From: Chloroflexota bacterium
Lineage (GTDB): Bacteria > Chloroflexota > Anaerolineae > Promineifilales > Promineifilaceae
DNA: 13,803 nucleotides
Direction of reading: 5' to 3'
Assembly (NCBI GenBank): GCA_008501785.1
Contig: QQUD01001068.1
Coordinates: 1 to 13,803 of the forward strand
The notes beneath the pieces were generated by a model, which saw only the letters and a program-made list of their open reading frames with translations, had not been told where the DNA came from and searched no databases. Of the stretch, positions 1 to 6,723 are shown piece after piece. A program made the position numbers and the translations under genes. Every line of letters begins with the position of its first letter. The stretch's first letter is position 1.

Positions 1-317
1 CAGTCGTTGTTTTGCCAACTTCATATCGCTGGCTGGTGTTCGTTGTGATTTTTTGATGAAGCCATGAAGTAAAACCATTTTGCCATCATCAACTGTAAAA
101 AATCTCGATCAATACGGCCGTGTAACCTTGAACGCACTTCCCATAGATTTGAATCCAGTTTCCGAATCAACGGCATCCCTAGCGGCCAACCAAATTGTAC
201 AGTTTTCAAATCCTCCCCAATAATTTTGCGATCTTCTCGTGGCAACTCTTTCAGCCAATCACGAACCGGTTGGTTGTCACCAGTCGTTTTATAAAAATAG
301 ACCTGCAAACGCATCAT
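1..317 (-). pseudogene. Gp49/HigB-type (RelE superfamily) toxin gene, frameshifted and cut by the window edge
   Basis: The protein begins MMRLQVYFYKTTGDNQPV and contains LKELPREDRKIIGEDLKTV, FGWPLGMPLIRKL and LWEVRSRLHGRI. These match the phage Gp49-like/HigB toxin family, which are ribosome-dependent mRNA interferases of type II toxin-antitoxin modules. After RIDRDF the open frame continues as a non-family tail to a stop at 21. Adding one T to the minus-strand T6 run (A6 at 97-102 on the plus strand) instead gives FFTVDDGKMVLLHGFIKK and then SQRTPASDMKLAKQRL. That is the expected end of the family, and it stays open to the window edge. So the gene is either a real frameshift mutant or carries a homopolymer sequencing error. 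The antitoxin (HigA-like, usually just downstream) would lie outside the window. Family assignment is confident; functional status is open. Confidence 0.85.
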
Positions 318-333
318 GCAATCCTATATCGCA

Positions 334-362
334 AGTGTATCAAAAATGATACACCTGCACAA
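334..362 (-). promoter_or_regulatory. Possible promoter of the toxin gene
   Basis: Reading the minus strand, TTGTGC (357-362) and TACACT (334-339) are separated by 17 bp and resemble -35 and -10 boxes (about 4 of 6 matches for TACACT). The palindrome at 335-354 covers the spacer and the -10 box, as expected for an autorepressed promoter. The boxes themselves are weak. Confidence 0.3.
335..354. promoter_or_regulatory. 20-bp palindrome, candidate toxin-antitoxin operator
   Basis: GTGTATCA (335-342) and TGATACAC (347-354) form perfect 8-bp inverted arms around a 4-bp AAAA spacer. The site lies 17 bp upstream of the minus-strand toxin start. Type II toxin-antitoxin operons are typically repressed by the antitoxin binding such palindromes at their own promoter, so an operator role is inferred. 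No binding protein is encoded within the window to confirm it. Confidence 0.55.
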
Positions 363-456
363 TGGGTAACTTGTAAATTTTCAAAATGGACTAATTTTTA
401 ATCTGGCACGATTCGATTCAATTACATACTATCAATACAGTTTCTTTCAATTCTAT

Positions 457-1092
457 TTATTCCACATAATGAGCCAGCCATTGACAGGGTTCAATGCTAA
501 TGTTGTCGAATGTGACAGTGAAGGAAGAGTCGAGCGGGCTGCAGGCGTACAAGCCGAATTGGATGGGCTGTGTGGGTGGTTGGGGTGGGTTGGCTTTGCC
601 CATTTCGGGGGTGGTGGGGCCAAGGTTGTGCAGGTGGAAGACGCGCATTTGATTGAAAGTGGAGCCGTCTGTTGAGGATTCGATGAGGAAGTCAGGGCCA
701 CGGCGGCTGAGTCGATACCACATGATTGTGGTGGGGGCGATGTCGGTGGTAGCCCAGTCGGAGTAGCCGAGGTTTGTAACCACGCTGCCCAACCGGGATA
801 TTTGCTCATTTTCGTTTTCAATCGATGCCTTGAACCAGTTTTCGCTATCCAGATAGATGATCAGACCACATTGGTCAAACAAGGCTTTGTAGTTGAAGGT
901 TGTGCGGACTGTGAATGTGAAGTTTTGACTGCTTTCGAGCAGGAGTGCTGGCGCATTGTCGTTGCGAAAACCGTAAAAGGTTCGCTGCCAAAAGTCTGTG
1001 TTGGGGTCGGTTGTAATCGTGACGGTGTTTTCGGTTATGTCAAATTTATTGGGTTTGTTCATCCAACTGGCGGCTGAAAAATCAATGTTCAT
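457..1092 (-). CDS. DUF1349 (concanavalin-like fold) protein
   Basis: This 211-aa protein fits the DUF1349 family along its whole length. Recognisable segments in order are SWMNKPNKFDITENTVTITT, the hallmark TDFWQRTFYGFRND (about residues 33-46), LFDQCGLIIYLDSENWFKAS, a VVTNLGYSDWAT segment, the WYRLSRRGPDFLIESSTDG strand, and a final FGLYACSP...FTVTFDNISIEP block. The family adopts a beta-sandwich lectin-like fold. Its biochemical role is not established, although a link to carbohydrate binding is often suggested. No signal peptide is visible, so it is probably cytoplasmic. An AGGAAG ribosome site precedes the ATG. The gene follows the 86-aa membrane protein gene by 26 bp on the same strand, so the two are probably one transcript. 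Its position on that transcript is the only clue to function. Confidence 0.85.
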   Translation of the reverse strand: MNIDFSAASWMNKPNKFDITENTVTITTDPNTDFWQRTFYGFRNDNAPALLLESSQNFTFTVRTTFNYKALFDQCGLIIYLDSENWFKASIENENEQISRLGSVVTNLGYSDWATTDIAPTTIMWYRLSRRGPDFLIESSTDGSTFNQMRVFHLHNLGPTTPEMGKANPPQPPTQPIQFGLYACSPLDSSFTVTFDNISIEPCQWLAHYVE

Positions 1093-1118
1093 TTATGCTT
1101 CCTACTGTTCTGAACTTA

Positions 1119-1379
1119 TTAATCTGCATCTGATACGGGAATGAGAATCAATGTTTTGCCACGTTTTCTAACCTCAATCTGGGTCGCGTCAGCCAATAAT
1201 TCTTGGGGAATCGTGGTACCTGATGGTGAAACATCTAATGTCATGATTAGTTCTGACTTTGTGTTGTTGGTTTGTCTGCGCACATACCAAATCACCAAGC
1301 CACCAACCACCAAGACCGGCAAACAAATTATACCAACCTCAATCAGTAAGTAACCAAGATTAATTCCTACAGCTTCCAT
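1119..1379 (-). CDS. Small membrane protein with MEAVGIN N-terminus and AbrB-like tail
   Basis: This 86-aa protein has one predicted transmembrane helix (about residues 9-32, GYLLIEVGIICLPVLVVGGL), then VRRQ as a positive-inside flank, which places the tail in the cytoplasm. The tail (about 43-83) includes LDVSPSGTTIPQELLADATQ and IEVRKRGKTLILIPV. It weakly resembles AbrB/MazE-type swapped-hairpin antitoxins, which share the S-x-x-G-x-x-x-I-P start and an L-I-L-x-P end. That resemblance is my inference and is not secure. The first 22 residues are about two-thirds identical to those of the 42-aa protein at 2614-2742. A GAGGTG ribosome site lies about 11 nt before the ATG. The DUF1349 gene follows 26 bp downstream. 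Function is unknown. Confidence 0.7.
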   Translation of the reverse strand: MEAVGINLGYLLIEVGIICLPVLVVGGLVIWYVRRQTNNTKSELIMTLDVSPSGTTIPQELLADATQIEVRKRGKTLILIPVSDAD

Positions 1380-1621
1380 ATTGATTGCACCTCATATTCA
1401 AAACTCTTTTAAGAACGACACGGGTATTTTAGCAGAAACGGCCGTTTTCCTCCTCAATCTCATCCACCGATTTTCCATTCCAGTTTGTTATTGCTTGTTT
1501 CATATCCATCTTTTTCAATTTACCCTTAACTTTAAGTTTATGTTAATTAAATCTTGGCACAACGTTTGTTTATTGCTATCATCGTTTTATTGTTAATTAT
1601 CATAAAAATGGAGAAACCTCA

Positions 1622-2176
1622 ATGCTTACAGAATTTCAGAAGAAAAAGTTCACCAACCACTTTAATTTACGGGACACCAACAAAAATGGCCTCGTTGAAT
1701 TATCTGATTACGAACAATACGCGCAAAATGTGGCTCAACTTGTAGGGTGGTCTACAGATTCTCAAGAATTTAAGCGAATGCAGGCCATCAATCTTGGTGT
1801 ATGGCAATTCTTCTGGAAACCAGCCGATGGTGACAACGACGACAAAGTTACCCTCGATGAACACTTAGCATTCATGGGCATGATGATCCAGCGCAGCACA
1901 GACCCAGAAGTGGTCGCGGCATCAAATGACCACAGCGCCGCCCTCTTTACGGCCTTCGACTTTGATCAGGATGGCAAAATCTCAGCCTCAGACTACAAAA
2001 GCTTCCTAAAAGCAGCCAATGTTGATGCAAATTGGGCAGACGACGTTTTTGCAAAATTGGATTCAGATAGCAGTGGCTATATTTCTGAAGACGAATTTGC
2101 GGCACATCACCGCGACTTTTTCTCTAGCGATGATCCAAATACGCCGGGGAACTGGTTCTACGGCCCAATCTCATAG
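1622..2176 (+). CDS. Four-EF-hand calcium-binding protein (calexcitin / sarcoplasmic CaBP-like)
   Basis: This 184-aa soluble protein carries four 12-residue EF-hand loops: residues 18-29 (DTNKNGLVELSD), 69-80 (DGDNDDKVTLDE), 113-124 (DFDQDGKISASD) and 147-158 (DSDSSGYISEDE). Loops 2 and 4 end in the canonical Glu. Loops 1 and 3 end in Asp, which usually lowers calcium affinity or changes selectivity. The C-terminus (FFSSDDPNTPGNWFYGPI) is typical of bacterial relatives of sarcoplasmic calcium-binding proteins. There is no signal peptide, so cytosolic calcium buffering or sensing is likely. GGAG at 1610-1613 sits 8 nt before the ATG. The gene stands alone on the plus strand between two minus-strand units. 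The 242-bp AT-rich region before it holds one ACGGCCGT site (1438-1445). Confidence 0.9.
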   Translation: MLTEFQKKKFTNHFNLRDTNKNGLVELSDYEQYAQNVAQLVGWSTDSQEFKRMQAINLGVWQFFWKPADGDNDDKVTLDEHLAFMGMMIQRSTDPEVVAASNDHSAALFTAFDFDQDGKISASDYKSFLKAANVDANWADDVFAKLDSDSSGYISEDEFAAHHRDFFSSDDPNTPGNWFYGPIS

Positions 2177-2189
2177 GATATGATCTCGA

Positions 2190-2237
2190 TGTGGCATAGC
2201 TTTGTTGCGAACCTCACCCCTGCAAAACTGTGCCACA
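2190..2237. terminator. Hairpin between convergent genes, probable bidirectional terminator
   Basis: TGTGGCATAGCTTTG (2190-2204) pairs with CAAAACTGTGCCACA (2223-2237) around an 18-nt loop. The stem is 15 positions long with one wobble and one mismatch on either strand. It lies in the 72-bp gap between the convergent EF-hand and SnoaL-like genes. The U-tract is poor on both sides, so termination is inferred from position and stem. Confidence 0.5.
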
Positions 2238-2248
2238 ACACATCTTAT

Positions 2249-2617
2249 TTATGCTGGATTTGGCCCCAAATGTTCAGTCAGCAGCAGCCAACGGCCGTTT
2301 TCATTCACCAAAACAGACGTCCCTCGCCCAGACCCACTCGCTTGCTGACCATTGATCATGCCACTCCAATGATACGTGAACAGACATACAGCTAAATCAG
2401 CATTTTTTCTGATCCAACACAAATTGGATATCGTATAGGTTTCATCTTTAATCAGATTAAATGTTCGTTCAAATGCTTGCTGCACGGCCGTTTTGCCTTT
2501 ATACGTCCCATCCGAAAACGTGACACAGACATCTTCATGAAACAAAGGCGCAACCGATTGCCACTGCTGCGCCATCAATGCATTCTCATATTTTTTCAAA
2601 AATTCTTCCGGTGTCAT
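2249..2617 (-). CDS. SnoaL-like / DUF4440 family protein (NTF2-like fold)
   Basis: This 122-aa protein begins MTPEEFLKKYENALMAQQWQ, continues with FHEDVCVTFSDGTYKGKTAV and LIKDETYTI, and ends with the strands GTSVLVNENGRWLLLTEHLG. This is the helix-then-curved-sheet pattern of SnoaL_3/DUF4440 members of the NTF2-like superfamily. Such proteins are small enzymes or ligand-binding proteins, and no specific reaction can be read from this one. It lacks a signal peptide. Its ATG overlaps the TGA of the 42-aa membrane peptide gene (ATGA at 2614-2617), so translation is probably coupled. Two ACGGCCGT sites (2291, 2484) fall inside the gene in different codon phases. Confidence 0.8.
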   Translation of the reverse strand: MTPEEFLKKYENALMAQQWQSVAPLFHEDVCVTFSDGTYKGKTAVQQAFERTFNLIKDETYTISNLCWIRKNADLAVCLFTYHWSGMINGQQASGSGRGTSVLVNENGRWLLLTEHLGPNPA

Positions 2618-2742
2618 TGATTTTTCTTATCCTTTCGTCTTTTAGAATATGCGATGATTGCCCAAATAATCAACAATGTTGGGATACACAAAACACCAAG
2701 TTGGATGAGCAAATAACCAATGTTGATTCCTACCGCTTCCAT
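2614..2742 (-). CDS. 42-aa single-pass membrane peptide with MEAVGIN N-terminus
   Basis: The translation is MEAVGINIGYLLIQLGVLCI, then PTLLIIWAIIAYSKRRKDKK, ending NQ. It consists of one hydrophobic helix (about residues 8-32) and a basic tail, so it is predicted as a single-pass inner-membrane peptide with the C-terminus inside. AGGGG (2749-2752 on the complementary strand) lies 6 nt before the ATG. The stop overlaps the start of the SnoaL-like gene in ATGA. Fifteen of the first 22 residues match the 86-aa protein at 1119-1379. Codons differ at many synonymous positions (GCG/GCT, ATC/ATT, AAC/AAT, TAT/TAC), so the match reflects a conserved protein rather than recent DNA duplication. The start also recalls the N-terminal helix of ATP synthase subunit b in this phylum, but no stalk follows. 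Function is unknown. Confidence 0.75.
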   Translation of the reverse strand: MEAVGINIGYLLIQLGVLCIPTLLIIWAIIAYSKRRKDKKNQ

Positions 2743-2763
2743 TTGTTTCCCCTTTTTTGGCAT

Positions 2764-2824
2764 AAAAAACTCAGTTTCTATCATCGATTCATTTGCATCA
2801 ATTTAAGGAAGAAACCGAGTTTTT
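2764..2824 (-). terminator. Inverted repeat downstream of the permease gene, probable minus-strand terminator
   Basis: AAAAACTCAGTTTCT (2765-2779) and AGAAACCGAGTTTTT (2810-2824) form a 15-bp stem around a 30-nt loop. In the minus-strand RNA all positions pair, with one G-U, and the stem ends in a U6 run. In the plus-strand RNA the same position is an A-C mismatch. Direction and place fit termination of the 749-aa permease transcript. The arm sequence is also of a type seen as a dispersed repeat in some genomes, so a repeat element is an alternative. Confidence 0.55.
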
Positions 2825-2899
2825 CTGTGAATTTATAAATGTGTCAGCACTTATATTCAAACGTGGAACATCTTAGCGCAATTGAATCAGGTCTGTCAA

Positions 2900-5149
2900 T
2901 TACGCCTCATTGATTGGCACAAGAAATATCGGACATGGCATATTTTGTGTGACGCGATCAGCGACGCTGCCAACCATCAGCCGGTCAAACCCACCCCGAC
3001 CTTGTGTTGCCAGCATGATCAAATCGACCATCTCCTCTTGACCAACACGGACAATCGTGCGCGCAGGTCCGTTACCCGTTACCAAAACCGTCGCCTCGAC
3101 CCCATCCTCTCGTAGTTCATCGGCCACACGCTGCAAATAGCCACGAATCTGAATTTGGAAGCTGGGCGAGGCAAATCCGGTAGGCACAGTTAGCAGCAGC
3201 ACATTGCTGCCAAAATGTTGGGCCAACAGCCGCACATACGGCAGCACCCGCTCCGAATACTCGGAGCCGTCTAGTGCAACTAACAGACGTTTAAAACTGG
3301 TGCCTCGGGTACGCCAATCTTGAGATGGTTTGAGCATCAGCAATGGCTTATTGCTAGTTTGCATGATTTTGTTGGCAACGCTGCCCATAATCACGCGCTG
3401 CAGGCCAGAACGGCCGTTTGTACTCATCACCACCAAATCAACCCCATGACACGCCGTTGTGTTAATCGCTTCCACAACAGGGCCATGGTCCACCATGAAT
3501 ATTGCTTTAGAACCACTCGTTGTCAACTGCATCGAAATTTGCTGTAAATAGCGTTCCGCATCAGTCCATTCTTGATGACTGCTGGTCGTATCATTTTGCG
3601 TCACCTTCAACAACATAATTTCTGACCCAAACGTGACGCCAATCGACTGCGCCACCGATAGCGACTCTTCCGCCAGCCCAGACCCATCCAATGGAACCAG
3701 CAAACGGTTCATCTTTGTTATGTTTGGACTCAAGGTTGTCTCACGATATGCAGGTAGGTAGCGGCGTTCCGAATGCAGCAGCCCCATCCGATCTTCCACT
3801 GGGGTCGGATCGCCCAGACGATTGCGGAAAAATGTAAAGATGCCATACAAAACCGGAATGAAAAGAAAATAGGTCCAGGCACCCTCAAAAAAGCGTTCGG
3901 CAAAGATGATGATGGTGGCTCCGGTGGTGAGGATGGCGGCAACGGCCGTTCCCACCAACGACGCCCCTTTCTCCCAAGAAAATTGCGCCCGCATCTCCCG
4001 CAACAGCCGTTTCGCCGCCGCCCAGCCCGTCATGCTCAACAAGACAAACACACCCGCCGCATAAATCGCCAGGTATGTTTCTTCGTCTGTGCCAAACAGT
4101 AAAAAACAAATCGCCACCAGCGCCACTTCAATCCACACGGGCATCGTTGCCACATCAAACCGATTTTGTCGCCCAATAAATGACGGTAAATAGTTGCGAA
4201 ACTTCAGCCCAACGGCCAGATTTTGCAATCCCTGCGCACTCGCTGCCGATGCCGACAGCAGCACGCTGATGCCAATCAACGTTCCCACCCAGGGCAGCGG
4301 CACAGGCAGCAGCAAATCCATTGTCTGTGTGAAGACTGAGACTTCTTCGTTTGTGGGAACAGATAGTTCGAAAATGGCGGGGCCGACGACGAGCATGGTA
4401 ACGGCCGTTGTCCCCATAATAATCAACAAACTGTAAAACGCCTTGCGACTCTTTTCGGCTGGCGGACCATCATACGCCGCCACTAGATTCGCAAAAATCT
4501 CAATGCCCGTCATCACGGCCAAAATACGCGCATAGCCACCAAACGTAATCCCTACAAATTGCGGGCTAAACGCCTTCAGGTCAATAGTCGGCAAATGCAA
4601 ACCACGCTGCCAAACCGTGGCAATCACCATCGTCCACAACAGCAGCAAAACGGCCGCTGTCGCCGGACCAAACGCCCGCGCTGCCACCTTCGGCCCGCGA
4701 TTCACCAGCCAGCCAGTAAAAACACTCAACACAATTGCCACAAACGTCCGGTACTGAAACCCAAATAATTTTTCATTCAGCAGCGGGAACCGATCTGCAA
4801 CAAACGTCACCATAGCAGCCATGCTCACCAAAAATGTAAGCGTATATTCGATAAACGTGATGCCAGCATTGATTTTCACCGCCCAACTGCCAAACTCATC
4901 TTCGCTGAGGCCGCTGCCACCGCTGCCATCGACCACCCAGCGCATCACCAGCCGGTACATGGCCGACACCATCGCAATCGTAAACACCGCCAGCCAAATG
5001 CTCGCGCCAAACGTAACCCGCGCCACGCCAGCCACCACAATCAGCTTCAAAAATGGACCAAAAACATACAGGGGAGAGGTAGCGGGATCGCCACCACCAG
5101 CTAGAGCACCTTCAAACGAATTCGATAATTTATGAGAAACGTGGGCCAA
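2900..5149 (-). CDS. APC-type permease with two C-terminal UspA domains
   Basis: This 749-aa protein has three parts. Residues about 30-442 form 10-12 hydrophobic helices of an amino acid/polyamine/organocation (APC)-like permease, with GGGDPATSPLYVFGP near the N-terminus and charged loops such as DGSGGSGLSEDEFGSW (74-89). Residues about 480-606 form a first universal stress protein domain (MNRLLVPLDGSGLAEESL, then STNGRSGLQRVIMGSVANK). Residues about 618-747 form a second (FKRLLVALDGSEYSERVL, then TQGRGGFDRLMVGSVADRV). Each Usp domain keeps the G-x9-G-S part of the ATP-binding signature, but the first glycine is Ser (576) or Ala (714). The Usp pair is probably a cytoplasmic nucleotide- or stress-sensing module. 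The transported substrate cannot be read from the sequence. AAGGAG lies about 8 nt before the ATG. The gene is divergent from the toxin-antitoxin pair. Confidence 0.88.
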   Translation of the reverse strand: MAHVSHKLSNSFEGALAGGGDPATSPLYVFGPFLKLIVVAGVARVTFGASIWLAVFTIAMVSAMYRLVMRWVVDGSGGSGLSEDEFGSWAVKINAGITFIEYTLTFLVSMAAMVTFVADRFPLLNEKLFGFQYRTFVAIVLSVFTGWLVNRGPKVAARAFGPATAAVLLLLWTMVIATVWQRGLHLPTIDLKAFSPQFVGITFGGYARILAVMTGIEIFANLVAAYDGPPAEKSRKAFYSLLIIMGTTAVTMLVVGPAIFELSVPTNEEVSVFTQTMDLLLPVPLPWVGTLIGISVLLSASAASAQGLQNLAVGLKFRNYLPSFIGRQNRFDVATMPVWIEVALVAICFLLFGTDEETYLAIYAAGVFVLLSMTGWAAAKRLLREMRAQFSWEKGASLVGTAVAAILTTGATIIIFAERFFEGAWTYFLFIPVLYGIFTFFRNRLGDPTPVEDRMGLLHSERRYLPAYRETTLSPNITKMNRLLVPLDGSGLAEESLSVAQSIGVTFGSEIMLLKVTQNDTTSSHQEWTDAERYLQQISMQLTTSGSKAIFMVDHGPVVEAINTTACHGVDLVVMSTNGRSGLQRVIMGSVANKIMQTSNKPLLMLKPSQDWRTRGTSFKRLLVALDGSEYSERVLPYVRLLAQHFGSNVLLLTVPTGFASPSFQIQIRGYLQRVADELREDGVEATVLVTGNGPARTIVRVGQEEMVDLIMLATQGRGGFDRLMVGSVADRVTQNMPCPIFLVPINEA

Positions 5150-5307
5150 TGTAAATTCTCCTTTTGTGGGTGAAGGGATACAAATTTAATTGGATTGTTT
5201 CAGTGTAACATAAATCAGTGTGGATGATGCAATGAGATTGCGAAAAAGAACACACGCATTCTTTAGATTTCGACAAACCTTAGGAAAATCAAATTCTCAC
5301 ACACAAG

Positions 5308-5337
5308 TTGCGATACTAAAGTTAGCTATTGTATACT
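5308..5337 (+). promoter_or_regulatory. Promoter of the UPF0175/PIN operon
   Basis: TTGCGA (5308-5313) and TATACT (5332-5337) are separated by 18 bp, a good sigma-70-type arrangement, in the AT-rich divergent gap. Transcription would start near 5344. That leaves a short leader before the GGAA-preceded ATG at 5367. Confidence 0.5.
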
Positions 5338-5366
5338 CTTATCATTAAATGATATTGGAAAAGCTT

Positions 5367-5630
5367 ATGAACATGACATCTATAAATTTTGAAATATCTG
5401 AAGGGTTGCTGCATACGTTAAATCAAAGCAGAGATGAATTTGCTACACAAGTAAAACTGTGGGCTGCCTTACAGCTATTTCAAAGTCAAAAACTTACCCT
5501 GGGCCAGGCTCAAGACCTTGCAGGCATGAATCGAGAACAGTTTCTTCTTGAACTTGATAAGAGAAATATTCCCGTCATAGATTACGATCCTTCTGATCTT
5601 GCAGACGAACTAAATAGGTTTTCGGTGTGA
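5367..5630 (+). CDS. UPF0175 family protein, probable antitoxin
   Basis: From the ATG at 5367 this is an 87-aa protein of the UPF0175 family. It starts MNMTSINFEISEGLLHTLNQ, then has EFATQVKLWAALQLFQSQ, a helix-turn-helix-like segment KLTLGQAQDLAGMNREQFLL (residues 42-61), and the typical end NIPVIDYDPSDLADELNRF. UPF0175 proteins are commonly encoded directly before DUF3368 PIN-domain nucleases and are regarded as their antitoxins and transcriptional repressors. Here the two genes overlap by 4 bp (GTGA). I chose 5367 because GGAAA lies 6 nt upstream and the family begins there. An in-frame ATG at 5349 would add six residues but sits only about 5 nt after the predicted transcript start, and one at 5373 is also possible. 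Confidence 0.85.
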   Translation: MNMTSINFEISEGLLHTLNQSRDEFATQVKLWAALQLFQSQKLTLGQAQDLAGMNREQFLLELDKRNIPVIDYDPSDLADELNRFSV

Positions 5631-6106
5631 ATATTGTCGCTGATGCCTCACCATTAATTTCGCTTGCTATACTTGAAAACTTGGCATTATTGCCCAAGCT
5701 ATTTGAACAAATTCTCATTCCCCGTGCTGTGTTTGATGAAGCAACAACTGAAGGGAAACCACACTCAGAAACGATACGAATTTTTGCTAAAGATAGAGTC
5801 GTTTCAGTTAACAACGAACTTGCCGTGCAATTATTACTAAATGATATTCATCTTGGCGAAGCTGAAGCAATTGTTCTTGCTTTTGAAAAAGGCGTTCCAA
5901 ACATTCTCATTGATGATGCTAAAGGGCGACGCTTTGTAAAATTGAACGGGCTTCATCCAATCGGAACCATTGGTGTATTGTTACAAGCCAAAAATACAGG
6001 CCTCGTTAAAGAAGTTAAACCATTGCTGGACAAACTCATCGCAAACAAAATTCGCATCAGCGATCAACTTTATGTGCAAGCATTACAACTTGCCCATGAA
6101 ACATAA
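5627..6106 (+). CDS. PIN-domain toxin of the DUF3368 family
   Basis: This 159-aa protein starts with GTG overlapping the UPF0175 stop. PIN-domain features are the first acidic residue in VADASPLISLA (D6), IPRAVFDEA with E38, LGEAEAIVLAFE with E78/E80, and LIDDAKGRRF with D96/D97. The ending GTIGVLLQAKNTGLVKEVKP is typical of DUF3368. These acidic residues coordinate Mg2+/Mn2+ in PIN ribonucleases, and all are present, so the enzyme looks intact. Translational coupling with the upstream UPF0175 protein fits a type II toxin-antitoxin module in which toxin is made only when antitoxin is translated. The RNA target is unknown. The pair lies between the divergent permease gene and a downstream methyltransferase gene, and could be mobile, but no flanking repeat was found. 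Confidence 0.85.
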   Translation: MNIVADASPLISLAILENLALLPKLFEQILIPRAVFDEATTEGKPHSETIRIFAKDRVVSVNNELAVQLLLNDIHLGEAEAIVLAFEKGVPNILIDDAKGRRFVKLNGLHPIGTIGVLLQAKNTGLVKEVKPLLDKLIANKIRISDQLYVQALQLAHET

Positions 6107-6161
6107 TCAAACGTTGTCGTTATTCCGGAGCTAATCAGTTGCAACACGACATCATCAACAG

Positions 6162-6191
6162 TTGGCCTTCCTCCATTGATTTCTCTACAAT
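6162..6191 (+). promoter_or_regulatory. Possible promoter giving a leaderless methyltransferase mRNA
   Basis: TTGGCC (6162-6167) and TACAAT (6186-6191) are spaced 18 bp apart. Transcription would then begin at or next to the ATG at 6199, giving an mRNA without a leader. This is inference from spacing alone. Confidence 0.3.
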
Positions 6192-6198
6192 TACGATT

Positions 6199-6723
6199 AT
6201 GAAACCTTTGATTGGCACAGATTTAAAACGCTTTTTACGCAACTACAAGCGTAAAAACAGACCTGAATATGATATTGTGGGGCTGCTGCAAAGCATTGAG
6301 TATCCCGCGAATGTTGGCTCGATGTTTCGCGTGGCAGATGGGGCCGGATTGACGGAGTTGGTGCTCACTGGCATTACACCCAGGCCACCTCACCCCACGA
6401 TTGACAAGGTGGGACGCTTTAAAAGCCAGCGTGTTCCCTGGCGCTATGAGCAAGACCCGGTTACGGCCGTTTCCACCCTCAAACAAAACGGCTACCATGT
6501 TGTGGCGGTGGAGTTGGCGAATACGGCCGTTCCCTACTACAGCTACAATTACCCCGAAAAAACCTGCCTCGTCGTCGGCCACGAAGACCACGGCGTCACT
6601 AAAGCCACCCTCGCCGAATGCGACGCCGCCGTTTTCCTGCCCATGTATGGCAAAGGGCTGTCGCTCAACGTCCACGTCGCCTTTAGCATCGTGGTGTATC
6701 ATATTTTGCATGGAAATATTTAG
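6199..6723 (+). CDS. SpoU/TrmH family RNA 2'-O-methyltransferase
   Basis: Counted from the ATG at 6199 (174 aa), the three SPOUT signatures are present: NVGSMFRVADGAG (38-50, with the catalytic Arg44), VVGHEDHGV (125-133) and LPMYGKGLSLNVHVA (147-161). It should transfer a methyl group from S-adenosylmethionine to a ribose 2'-OH in tRNA or rRNA through the trefoil knot. It is short, with only about 20 residues before the domain, so which RNA it modifies is not decidable (TrmH-type tRNA G18 is one possibility). Two starts compete. The ATG at 6199 fits the family and has TACAAT 7 nt upstream but no Shine-Dalgarno. A TTG at 6139 has GGAG 8 nt upstream and adds 20 unconserved residues. The reading frame ends with TAG inside a heptad repeat. 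Confidence 0.88.
   Translation: MKPLIGTDLKRFLRNYKRKNRPEYDIVGLLQSIEYPANVGSMFRVADGAGLTELVLTGITPRPPHPTIDKVGRFKSQRVPWRYEQDPVTAVSTLKQNGYHVVAVELANTAVPYYSYNYPEKTCLVVGHEDHGVTKATLAECDAAVFLPMYGKGLSLNVHVAFSIVVYHILHGNI

Noticed and set aside
453..821. Minus-strand Pro/Thr/Ser-rich 122-aa frame inside the DUF1349 gene
   Set aside because: It is a shifted frame of a gene with a full-length family match. The composition is an out-of-frame artefact.
3773..4102. Plus-strand 109-aa frame in the permease gene
   Set aside because: It is opposite a continuous 749-aa protein, has Arg/Pro-rich sequence and no start signal.
6235..6711. Minus-strand open frame (158 aa) opposite the methyltransferase gene
   Set aside because: The plus strand carries all three SPOUT motifs. 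The antisense translation matches no family I recognise.
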